DNA of 64,000 nucleotides from Hemicentrotus pulcherrimus (Eukaryota > Echinodermata > Echinoidea > Camarodonta > Strongylocentrotidae). The DNA lies in assembly GCA_003118195.1 (NCBI GenBank), contig BEXV01000329.1:143239-207238 (forward strand). Direction: 5' to 3'. The notes under the pieces were generated by a model. It worked only from the letters and a program-made list of their open reading frames with translations. It ran no database searches and had not been told where the DNA came from. Both the position numbers and the translations under genes were made by a program. Below, piece by piece: positions 24,901 to 34,899 of the stretch; within the stretch, counting starts at the first letter, position 1, and every line of letters begins with the position of its first letter.

Positions 24901-27900
24901 AACCTGTCATCGATCGGCGGTATCGGCCTGCATGTTTTTATCTTGTCTCTCTCTCTCTCCTTCTCTCTCGCACTCTGAGTGCTAGTGACTATCTCATCGC
25001 AAGGACGATGACAAGCTGGGAAGAGTAACTTAAGCCAGGCATAAGTGGCCAAGTGCAAGCATTTGCATTTGATGTCAGTTACAGAGTCACTCTCCACCGT
25101 CTTGCATTAAAGAAGTGGCCGAAACAAGGATTTAGATGGACAATGATTTTGGAGGGGGAAACATTTTTATGACAACAAATATTACTAGGCAAAACGGTCT
25201 AGTTATCATGATTATAGTTACTCGACAATACCAGTGTATAAACCATTAAATCACTATATGAGTCAAATATTTGTTATAAACATTCATTTTCATTGTGGAA
25301 AATGAAAATCCGATTCATTTTCATATCATGATGCCTTCCACTAGGTTCACAAAAGCTGAAAGGAGACTTGATATATTAGGCATGTGTCATCGTTTACAAT
25401 TTGATTTCTAATTATGCAGAAATGTGAAAGATGATGGATGTTCATTACTTGATTGCAATCTCTTCTGTCTATATTCCTATCACGCATGTGAACCGCAAAT
25501 AGATGGTGTTAGAAATGACTATCGCCCTCTGTGTCCAAAAACACCCAAACCTCTACCAGCAGTGCACTGCTTTGAGGCAAACCCTTCATTGGCTCTCTTA
25601 TTCTCTCCCACAGGGCTGGCGGTCGCAACACCGGCAGCGCCCCGCTAGCTCGTCCAATGCCAGTGTAAGCACACGAACGGGCTAATCAAACATCTCACGC
25701 AATTCACACTTGTTCCTAATCACCGGCGAGATGTTGTTTCTGCGGCAGATTACAAGACTATTATCCAGACCTATTAGTAAATCTATCCTTATTCCATTTC
25801 AAAGGAATACCGCCACCCTCTCTCCTCGTGCCCTCTTTCTCTTTCCGATGCTTGGGTGTGGTACAAACACCTTTTACAGCGAGCCTCTGCAGGGTCTGCC
25901 CTATGAAGTTGTTTTCCTCATCAAGTGCTAAAGATATAGCCCCGAAGGACGTGACAATAAATAACATGGTGTAAACGGTGTTTACAGCCTATGATACGGA
26001 CCACCATTAGCTAGATAAATTGAGAGGAGATAGCCCGCTTTACTTGTAGAGTAGAGACAAATAATCTTCATCCTTAAAATGATGATGACGATAATAATGA
26101 GAGGGAGGAAAGATGTGTTTGTGGGTGCTAGTACAATGTTTGTTGATGCGGAGTGTAGATGCAAGGCCCCGACACACTCATCGGTGTATTTCTGAACTCA
26201 AACCCTACGCCACACACGCTGTAGCTTATTATGTTGTTGTAATTATTTCAGGAAAAGAATATGCTCTATACTGAACAGGTATAATTATTCATAATATTTT
26301 TCAGGATATTCGCTGAAAATGCTTGTTTAGAACATTTACAAAAAAGAGCCTCGGTTCAAAGGAAGATATGACAAAATCCTATACACTAAAACAAAGGTCC
26401 TTTCCAAAAATTGAAAGATAAATTGTATTACATTTTCTCTAACTCCTGAAAATATATAAGTTATTAGTTTCTGTATTGTATTTCTTAAATCGAGTATTTC
26501 TATTGTGTGATTTTACTTTGTACACTCTATTAAATAAGTAATCATAAGAATTTAAGAATTCGTGTCTTAGTTACAAAATAATTCTTTGTACTGCTTCAAA
26601 CAAAAACAAAGGTCATGTAATGAATTAAAAAAAATACAATTAATTAATACAATTAATACAATCTTGTTTGTTCTCATGCAATGAATTCAAGTCACTTGTT
26701 TCTAATGACTAGAGAATTTACATAAAATCCCCATACACATTTATCTTAACAAATAAAATGATCCCAGGAATTTGAATAGGTCATCGTCAAAGGTAACAAC
26801 ATCAACAAACCTCTTGAATTTTGTTTTAATTATATCGATATGTTAGTATGAATCAGAAGAACAACGTGTGATTCGTTTATTCTTTAGGTCTATAGTGTTT
26901 ATCAAAATGAAGTATGCAAGAAAAAACAAGCAAACGTACATTCTGTTATTGTGTCTGCGCTAAATGACTTTGAGTCTCACCTAATGTTTCCTTCGTCGGT
27001 GGAAAAAAAGACATCTCGGATATTATTTCATAGTTTAGAATAACAACGGATTTGTAAAAATCTATTCTTATACATTATTATGTTTGTGTTTTGTGAGTCG
27101 ACATTTTGTGTCATTAACTACCAATAGAACAAGAAAATACGTATCAAATTATTTCAAAAATATAAAAACACACTACACAGACAACAAAGGACCGATGGGG
27201 TTATAGGGGTATGAAAATGCATTCAATCTGTCAGCAATACTTGAACAAACAAACTAATATACCGGTCAAAAAGCATTCTCACAGCCCATTTTCACGGCAG
27301 AATTGCATCGGTCTACCGCCGAGACAAGTAAACTGGGAACAATTATTGTATTGAAAGAGTAACAGGATAATTAGGTACGCTGAAGTTGACGTGAATGCCT
27401 ATCTACGACTTGAACTCAACACGTTTTTAGAAAAGCGTTTTCAGTTGTAGTGAAAAGAGAATCTAGTAGCTTAGAGCGTGGGTACATACACATAAAAGCG
27501 GAGCGTACTGGTGTTACTGCTATACACGGTATTACTTCTACCCCATTTACTAACCAGTCTACAGAGGCAATTCCTAAAAATAGCAGAAAAAAAAAAGCTT
27601 ATGCCAACAGAGTTTGATTTTACACTATTCAGTATCATGCATCATTGCGTTAATAAATATGAGAAAATTCATACGCTTGCCTTCGTATCAATAAGTAAGA
27701 GATTTTCCCCGTCTGGAATCACTTTTTACTTGTAATTCATACATTATGCAATACCACTGGAGTCTATTTGTGTTTGGGTATACCTTATAAATTTTTGTTA
27801 AAGCTATACAAACTGTCATTCACTACAACTAATGTTTGATATCAAAGAAAATAATAAATGTGAATGTTTAACAATAAGATAAGACATAAATTCAAGATGA

Positions 27901-30035
27901 TTTGGCGAATGCATTATTATTCTTATTAAACACTTAAGCATCATGCTAAACGAGACTCCTGTTTTGTCTTCTCCTTTTTGGAAATCAGCCCAACTAACTA
28001 TGGGGATGATAATGAATTACTAAAAAACAAAACATCAGTCTCCCATCAACTATGATTTTATTTTATAGTTAGGTAAAAGTACAGATCGATTAGGAACGTA
28101 TGTTTTTCGAGTACAAATGATGCACAGTTTGGGAGTATGATATGCATGTACAACCATGCCGTGATAAATAAGCGACATTGCCAAAGACATCCTACAATAT
28201 TGTAATATTTTAATACACATCGTGGATAGAAATCATATATTATAAATATTACACCATTAATGTAGGAAAATAAGGGTGTCATAATATGTATGAGGTAGAA
28301 ATAATCTTACGACTTTATTAAAGTGATATGTAGTCAGATATCTTTTGCTATCCAGAGGCCTATGGACTAAACTATATGGGATCTAAACAAATGTAACGAT
28401 TACGATGTCATTACAGTCTCATTAACATGGTGTGCTGCATCTTCGGCGTATATTACATAGAGAATAATAAAGATCAGAAGAAAAGGTATAGTAAATCACC
28501 ATCACCTCACTCTCCGAACAAATCTTGTATCATTGAACATTGATTCTCATCATGTAGAGCTATTAACCCTTTCGTCATGCTAATCCCTTCTATCTCTCCC
28601 GAACATATTGGTGGAAACATGATTACAACCTCATTAAAGGAGCTATTATCAACCATTTAGGAGATTACTGAAGAGGATTCTGAGCCCGTGAAAGGGTAAT
28701 TTGCAATGATAAAAAAGTAAAATGGGGCCACACCAGAAGTTAGGCCCATTGAAACCATGTTACGTTTCCTAGTCAAAGGCGCTTTTGTGAGCGGAGTTCT
28801 TAAAGCGAGAAAAGCTCTTTAAACACTTTCAAACAGCGCGCGGATAAGAGGTCTAATTAATTTACATTAGGGGAGGCCCATTCAAATGAACTTTTCCTTC
28901 ACTGGCTTCACAAAGGAGCTGTCGGTGTAATCAACTTCACGTCGTTTCTCTTTCTTCCATCTACAATTCAAGATCCCTTTCCTATCAAACATTATAAAAG
29001 GGTGTAACACCATTGTGAGCTCGGTATACTAGTATTGAAAGTTTGTCGGCTGGTATTCGTGTATTGTTAGCGTCCACTCCGCCTCAAGCTTGGCTTCAAA
29101 CCTCGAGCGAGTTTCTGTTCTCTCCTTCTCTCACCCCTTTTTGCTTCTCTTCTACGTCTTAAGCTTTATACAAGAATCTACCACAATTAATCCGCTATTC
29201 AATGAGAGTTAACGAAGTCACAATGATGGTCAAAATAAAGGAAAGGCTCCCTTAAACTGCAGTAATTGGTTTTCAAGCTCCCCATTATGGGATACACAAG
29301 AACGCGTTAATTAGTCCTTAATAATGGCGAATTTTGCGATTTGTATCAATCTACATGCATTAACATCCATTAAGTAGAAAATACTTTTGAAGACCAGGTA
29401 ATAAAGGAGAGAGAGGGGGTGGAGAGAAAGGGTACAGAGACGGGGATATGACGAGAAGGCAAAGCGAAAAAGTTTCGTGCAGAAAGAACAATTTATTTTT
29501 GTTAAATTTATTTATTTATGTATACTACAGGGAACAGGAGAAACGGGCACAGAGCCTGCATACAATGGGACATTAACGATAGAAAGAGATAACCATTTTG
29601 TTTTTAATAGTTTGGAATGCCGATGCAAATACAGACACAACAGACATCAAAACCCTTTGAAAGAGACGTGCAAGCGATATAATCCAATGACCATTGCATC
29701 TTATCGATTAAAATCAGGGACCTTCTATTTTTTCTTTCTTAACACCTCTTTTGTCATTGTTGTGTCATAGTACTGGACAAGCACATTAGCAACCACATGA
29801 CAATGTGACCAAACGAAGGACATCGGCATGGGCACGAAATCTGGGGGCAATGCCCTCTAGATCCTCCTGCAAGGACCCAGAAAGAGGGTGAGAGAAACAG
29901 GGGGACGAGACGAGAGAGGGAAAAGGGAAGAACACGAAGAGGAAGACAAAAAGAAGAAAAAGAAGGGGAAGAAGAGGAAAAGAAGAATAAGATGAACAAG
30001 AAGAATAAGAGAAAGAGAGAGAGCAAGACCCCAGC

Positions 30036-30074
<39 letters not shown>

Positions 30075-33000
30075 AATAGTAATAATAATCAAGAGGCTGG
30101 CTGCATGATGTCCGCTATCTTTCTGCCAGCTTAGTGATAATCTTTGGTTACTTGTATCGAATTGGGATTTACTTAAGTCTCCTAGAACTATTACATTTTT
30201 GTTTGTCTGCAAGTCTGTCCTATATATAAACCCAGCATGATAATGTATTTCCTTAATTTCCCTCTATTTTTCTCATTTTCTTCACTCTCTTTATCGAATT
30301 GGTTTATTATATAGAGGACACTTAGGTCTATAATCACGGTTTATCGTACATGAGTTAAGAGTAAAACATGTTGTTTTTGTTTCTTTNGGGGGGGTAACAT
30401 AGAATAGGTGAGAAGGAATTACAGACAGGGTGAGAGATGGAGAGAAAGAGAGAGAAAGTAATGTGTATTTACACAATGGAATGTTAAGGGATTTAGAAAA
30501 CATCGCATAAATTAATTCGCGAATAGTAGTTGAGAATCATGGAGGTTAAAAATCAACCTTGTATAACACGTAATCGCATCTACAAATGTAAGCATGCCAA
30601 AATGTAAGCCTATTTCTGTCCCCTGGCTCAATATGAAGGAAACTTTAATTTACTTTACAAAACCAAGACATATTTATTACGTTTGCGGTGATCTTTCAAG
30701 AGCTTCTGATACTTTTTTTAAAATGATCATCATCAAGACATATAGAGGGTCCATAAAGAAATAAAGTATGATTTGTTTTATTTTGTGTATGATTGTTCAA
30801 TTTCAAGGCATAATCCAATTCATATAATATTTTTTAAAAGTGCGATATCTAGAGTAGTGCTGATAAAAATTCCACCATACTACCATGCATTTTCACTACA
30901 TCATGACCACATAATTAGTATCATAATCTACAGACTTTCATCATCATCTTACATGACACAAAAATACAACAATGGTGTTCAAATAAGGCATTATAATATG
31001 TATTATTACTTTCTTTTCCTCTGCATTTTTTTAAAGTTCAGAATAAATTATTGCGATAAAAAGAGACACCAAACAGTGTATATTTGTAATGAATACAGCA
31101 GTATTGATGATCATTATTCCCCGGGTTAAATACATCAACCAAAAACAAAGTTAATATTGTTTGTCTTATCATAAAATTATCAACAAAAAATGTGAATTGA
31201 ATTGAAGTTTTAATCAAACTGTAGGGAAATAATTTTCTTCACCTGTCTTACATTAAGAACATTAATGGAAAACTATTTCTATTCAGGCTGGTTGTAATAA
31301 AATTGTTACAGGTAAAACAGAATCCAGTTCAACGGAATATAAAAAGAATATTTTTTTCTTCGATCGGACAAAGTAAGCTGACGAGAAAAAAACAACAACA
31401 AAAACATAAACAATGTTTTGATCACAACTCATGTGCACTATCTGTTAATACCAAGATAAGAAATATCTTGTGCATTGGTATGAACAAACAAAATAATACC
31501 CGATAATGTAAACAGAGCCAAGTAAAATGGAAAACGTAAAGAAATGATAATGAATAGTCAACAAATTGTCAAAAGAGGAGAATAATCACAGTTTTCGTAA
31601 TAAAAATCGACGTCACTCCATCATTATTTTCCCCGGTAGCAGATTAATATTGATTTGTTTACACATGTCTTGTACACTGTACCTAGTCTCGTGTTTGACT
31701 AGTCACCATGTAGTGTCAGAATGACGACTCCATTCAAATGTTAATAATCCAAAAGTGACACGACTATACTTCTATTAAACCCACAATATGTAAGCTAAAG
31801 GTGTTTATTCTTATGTATGATAGTATTCATGTTTAGTTATGCGAGTATGATTCCTATTTTCGTGATTGACAAGTTGTCAATGGTCAGCAAACTAACCGAT
31901 TCTTACACCATAATCGGGTTATTGAAATGCATCTGCTAATCTGTCGATATTGGTTGAAATATTTCTGCATCCAATCGGTTCTCGAATAATATACAACTTA
32001 TTCAAGAAAAAAACATTTCTGAATCATGTTAATGTGACAAAAGACAAGTTTCTTTGTAGAATGTTTATCAAAAAGACAGAGTGAATTTTCTTCATAAAAT
32101 ATTCAGACTGAACATTTTATAATAATACATTCGTGAAGTAGAACATATTGTGGCAACGTCTAACATAATTGATAAATAATTAGACCAACACTTTGCCCCC
32201 CTCAAAAACAAGTAGAAAAAAAGGATATATATTATAGAGAAATTCGCAAAAACAGAACTTTAATATGAGAGAGAAAAAAATACTAATTTTTTTACAGAAA
32301 ATAAAATAGTTGTGCTGGATTTCTACTGAAGAACATCTGACATATTATTTAAACACTTTACTGGTGATAAAATAACACCCCACAAATCGACAAACTGATT
32401 TACAGTAGTTTGAAAAAATAGTTTGATAAATAATACTACTAAGAGCAATTTTTTTCAAATGTATAGGCTCATCCCAAGTAAACAATATGATCATATATTA
32501 TGAAAAAGGGATTTATTTACAGGTTTTACAAAGTCAATGAGTACCTTCTATTTGATATTATTTTGGGGATTGGTGGTGGACACATCGTTTATCGCATTGT
32601 TGCATATTATTCATTTTGCAAATTGATAGCATAAGATATTTGTAATATAATTCGACAATTTAAAACAAAAAGGACAAATTCTAGATCTAATCTGATATTT
32701 ATGAATGAATGAAGATTACATATATATACTGGCAATATCCCTTATCGACAGACTTAAGTTTAGAAGAAAAATAAGGTGCTTCAGATTAAACTGATCTTGA
32801 AATGTAAACATCGGATTATGGGTAGGTGTTGAGTTTCTGTCAGCAGGATAAGCTATAGTAAAGCGTTATTGTAGACTGTTAATGATATATCACAGTTAGA
32901 AGGGAAGGAAAATGATTTCGAAAGATTAAATGATCATCTTACAAATCTGACTCACCTGGGAATGGTCTGTGGCCTGAGGCAAGAAAGCGATTCCTGGCCA

Positions 33001-33544
33001 ACAACCATGGATAAAGACCAAAGCCATCGCGCCTTGGACCTCCCAGACCGTGTGCACCGAACACCCCGGCCAGTGCCGGGTGATTATGCTGGGCTGCCGC
33101 CGCTGCAGCAGCGGCTGCCATATTATGATGGTGTGCAAGTCCGAGTTGATGCTGGATCGGACCAACGTGAGACGGTGGCCCGGCCGCTGAGGCGGTGTGA
33201 TAGATGGGCTCGGGGTGGTAGAGTCCCTTCATTCCACTGAGAGTGTTAAAGAAGGATGCCTCTGTGGGCATAGGCTTGATGATGCCGCCGTGCCGACTCG
33301 TTGCCGGCGGCGTGAACGGTGACGACGCTAACGAGTTTGATTCCATGGTCGATGCCGTAGCTGCTGCTTGCGGTGATGTCGGTGGAGTAGGAGTCGCTCG
33401 ATGATGACGGTGGTGGTTATTGTTATGATTCGTGTCTTTTGATACAAGTGACTCTATCGAGAAACAGCTCGATTTCGACGTCGTGGTGGTAGTTGATGAC
33501 GAGATTCCGCTGATAGGCGGTCGAAATAACTCCGCCGCTGACAT
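15316..33544 (-). CDS. Emx: EMX-family homeobox transcription factor, complete spliced gene (3 exons, 306 aa)
   Basis: The coding sequence joins 33544-32956, 24316-24138 and 15468-15316 (921 nt with stop). Seen in the sequence: an FSIESLV motif at residues 28-34 matches the EMX N-terminal motif (FTIESLV in vertebrates). A YPWL hexapeptide-like core lies at 178-181. The homeodomain spans about 213-272 with Arg5 (217), Phe8 (220), Trp48 (260), Gln50 (262), Asn51 (263) and Arg53 (265). [13 protein letters not shown] tail lies at 282-293. Vertebrate EMX proteins are about 250-290 residues; this one is longer because of a low-complexity N-terminal half. Known for the family: nuclear DNA-binding regulators of anterior and neural patterning, binding TAAT-type sites; the eh1-like motif suggests Groucho-type corepressor binding. 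All splice sites are GT/AG and the frame is open throughout. Noto is the nearest alternative family, but the FSIESLV motif, homeodomain and C-terminal tail together favour EMX. Confidence 0.96.
18966..19020. repeat. (GA)n microsatellite, Emx intron 2
   Basis: GA repeats pass into GGGAGAGA-type and G-rich purine sequence. Confidence 0.9.
19890..20160 (+). repeat. GC-rich tRNA-like / SINE-like segment in Emx intron 2
   Basis: This stretch is much more GC- and CpG-rich than the intron around it. CAGTTGAAGCG at 19953-19963 matches 10 of 11 positions of the Pol III A-box consensus. GGTGCGAGTCC at 19988-19998 matches 10 of 11 positions of the B box, at tRNA-like spacing. A second B-box-like GGGTTCGAGATGG follows at about 20060. 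The expected cloverleaf does not fold well (weak T stem, no clear acceptor stem), so a functional tRNA is unlikely. It ends close to an assembly gap, as dispersed repeats often do. A tRNA-derived SINE is the best guess; the family is not recognised. Confidence 0.4.
20246..20527. other. Assembly gap (282 N) followed by G18 run
   Basis: The sequence is unknown from 20246 to 20527, and 20528-20545 is an unbroken run of 18 G. Open frames that cross it are artefacts. The flanking tRNA-like repeat and G run suggest the missing bases are repetitive. Confidence 1.
21684..21811. promoter_or_regulatory. Cluster of E2F-like motifs in Emx intron 2
   Basis: TTGGCGGGAA at 21684-21693 is a textbook E2F/DP site. 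A nearly matching site reads CCCGCCAAAA at 21802-21811 (opposite orientation). Between them the 9-mer GCGCTAAAT is repeated in tandem at 21758-21766 and 21767-21775, which on the other strand gives TTTAGCGC, close to the TTTSGCGC consensus. The region 21540-21860 is GC- and CpG-rich against an AT-rich intron. A control element is plausible; alternatively it is a first exon or promoter of an unrecognised transcript. Confidence 0.3.
24138..24316 (-). CDS. Emx: Emx exon 2 (residues 197-256; homeodomain positions 1-44)
   Basis: The acceptor follows a polypyrimidine tract (CTTTCTCTCTTTCAG) and the donor reads CAA|GTAAGT. The last base of exon 1 plus GT completes Gly197. The exon then gives a linker [13 protein letters not shown], whose FFLQHPF part resembles the FLLHNAL segment of vertebrate EMX. 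Next come the homeodomain N-terminal arm KPKRIRTAF, helix 1 ([15 protein letters not shown]), helix 2 ([11 protein letters not shown]) and the start of helix 3 (LTETQ). [12 protein letters not shown] is identical to vertebrate EMX as I recall it. The exon ends in phase 0, exactly between homeodomain residues 44 and 45, the intron position typical of EMX and several other Antennapedia-class homeobox genes. It is too short to stand out as an open reading frame; it was found by reading for the homeodomain. Confidence 0.97.
24761..24811. repeat. GA-rich microsatellite, Emx intron 1 near exon 2
   Basis: GA repeats with G interruptions lie 445-495 bases upstream of the exon 2 acceptor in gene orientation. 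A short TCTC run of opposite polarity lies at about 24946-24970. Confidence 0.9.
29878..30073. repeat. Polypurine tract ending in (GA)n, Emx intron 1
   Basis: Nearly 200 bases are almost all A and G on the + strand, ending in a pure GA run at 30038-30073. In the Emx pre-mRNA it would be a CU-rich tract. It is far (over 5.5 kb) from the acceptor, so it is not the splice-site pyrimidine tract. Confidence 0.85.
32956..33544 (-). CDS. Emx: Emx exon 1 coding part (residues 1-196 plus first base of codon 197)
   Basis: The start is the first ATG after an in-frame TGA at 33565-33563, with A at -3, so no upstream in-frame start exists in this exon. The exon encodes the divergent N-terminal half: a Ser/Thr run (about 15-26) containing five consecutive Thr, the FSIESLV motif (28-34), a His/Asn/Arg-rich stretch (39-49), a Pro/Thr/Ala-rich linker, nine consecutive Ala (about 143-151) between His-rich segments, a Gly-rich stretch (160-176), then [11 protein letters not shown] (177-187), which aligns with the conserved YPWL region of EMX proteins. 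The donor reads CCCAG|GTGAGT, leaving one coding base, so the following intron is phase 1. Ala9 is encoded by mixed GCN codons rather than a pure triplet repeat. The His-rich and Ala tracts are common in homeodomain proteins and evolve fast; their function here is unknown. Confidence 0.95.
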
Positions 33545-33565
33545 GTTTGCAATTGTCTCTTTTCA

Positions 33566-34488
33566 ACCCTGTTTAAAAAAAACTTTCTTCAGGTTTAATC
33601 AGTCGATGTTCGACTCAATTACTCAGAAAACACTTTTATTTCCTCTGTTAAATTATTAGCAGAGAAAAACTCCAAATTCAGCAATAATTATGTTCACATG
33701 TCCATGTAAGAAATAGAACGGCGAACTTCAAGTTTTAGAAATCCTGCTCTGAATTAGATTCATATGTTTGTGAAAATATTTTAAGTGTAGCACAGAGAAG
33801 TAGAGAGGGAGGGAGTCCAATGAGATACGTACGTCCGCATCCACTCGATGTCCAACAACGTTTGTCCACGTTTAGGGGGTTTACAGCGCGTGAAGACCGG
33901 CCAAAGCGGAACAAGGGGGGTACACGCTCTACCACTTTCTGGTTTCGGGCACGAGATGAAAGACACAAGAGTCTTATTCTTTGATCCCGCTACTCAACTA
34001 TCCAATCTACCTTTAGATAAAAACAATTGCGACGGATGGGAAAACGAAGAAAATTTGTGAAGTCGTGTTGATCAGAATAAATGCAAAAAGTGCGATTTGT
34101 TAAGTGACGAGGATGATAGAAAAATATGTCTTATCACCCGTGACTTTCGAACAAGCTATGAAAAATCCAATGTTGGAAATCGATTCATATAATAATAAAT
34201 TTTCGCTGACCACGTTGTGTTAGAGCGAGTCTGTCTACCTTCTGATAGAGAGTGAGAAGTATATTCTGTTTTGGACCAAGTCATGTGCGCCAAGTGATGC
34301 GCTCCGTCCTCCAGCGATGGATTCCGATCTAACTTGCTAATCGCTCAATTTGCATAGTCGTTAGAGAGGAGGCCCCCACAATTAGCTTATGAGAGACACG
34401 GGTATGGAACGGCGATGCTTAATCAAAACTCGTTTCTCTCTTCTTCCCTCTTCGCCCAATAACCCGTCGCCATTTCGTGTCACTTTTG
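33566..34488 (-). other. Probable Emx 5' UTR / proximal 5' flank
   Basis: This stretch lies between the in-frame stop upstream of the Emx start codon and the candidate promoter motifs. It shows several short open frames but nothing conserved or homeobox-like. It is likely leader and proximal flank; the boundary between transcribed leader and promoter is not visible. Confidence 0.4.
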
Positions 34489-34798
34489 ATTGGCAGATGA
34501 GAACGATGTGACGTCACGATGAAGAATCGCTTAAACTCTAATCGAACTACCCCCTTGTTCACTGGACTGCTACAATGTAGCTAAGCGCTCTCCTGTGCGG
34601 CTGTACACCTCTAAAATTGTTCACCGAGGAGAAGCCTGTCTCAATTTGCTGACTCCAATCTCGGCTTTCGCTTGTGTTCAACTCTGCGTATGCTGATTCA
34701 CAGGGAAGATGATTGTGCGATGCAGCGAAGACAAGTCTCAGGTAGACGCCATTATTTAGTGGGCGGGGCGCAGAACTCTCTTTGCCATCGCTGATTGG
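34489..34798 (-). promoter_or_regulatory. Candidate Emx promoter-proximal region (CCAAT, CRE, GC box)
   Basis: About 0.95-1.25 kb upstream of the Emx start codon there is a group of classic proximal promoter motifs. Read as seen on + coordinates: ATTGG at 34489-34493 and again at 34794-34798 (CCAAT on the gene's strand), a perfect palindromic CRE TGACGTCA at 34509-34516, and GGGCGGGGC (Sp1-type GC box) at 34761-34769. A CCAAT on the + strand lies at 34456-34460. The stretch is more GC-rich than its surroundings. I see no convincing TATA box, so the transcription start cannot be placed, and a non-coding 5' exon may exist. Assignment to Emx is by position only. Confidence 0.4.
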
Positions 34799-34899
34799 TC
34801 GAAGGAAGCATGCAGCGAATATTGCATCTGTTTTGGTGTATACCAGACCAAATCTCATGGAGACGAGGAAAGTTAATGAAATGTGCATGTCCAAAATAA

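Larger units (their letters stand above)
24317..32955 (-). other. Emx intron 1 (8639 bp, phase 1)
   Basis: The intron is bounded by GTGAGT at the 5' end and TTTCAG at the 3' end on the minus strand. Contents seen: a GA-rich microsatellite beside the acceptor (24761-24811), a polypurine tract at 29878-30073 ending in pure GA, a single ambiguous base in a T-run/G-run junction at 30387, and otherwise AT-rich unique-looking DNA. A moderately GC-rich stretch at about 25420-25900 and another at 28700-29340 stand out by composition and could be control elements, but nothing identifies a factor. I see no credible exon or RNA gene inside it. Confidence 0.9.

Noticed and set aside
25559..25570. Perfect 12-bp palindrome GCAGTGCACTGC
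   Set aside because: Around sixteen such palindromes are expected by chance in a window of this size.
32962..33240. 92-codon frame on the plus strand opposite Emx exon 1
   Set aside because: It is a shadow of the GC-rich exon on the other strand, where the EMX motifs lie.
15316..33544. Noto (not) homeobox identity for the gene
   Set aside because: FSIESLV, the YPWL region, the near-identical EMX homeodomain and the [12 protein letters not shown] tail together fit EMX better.
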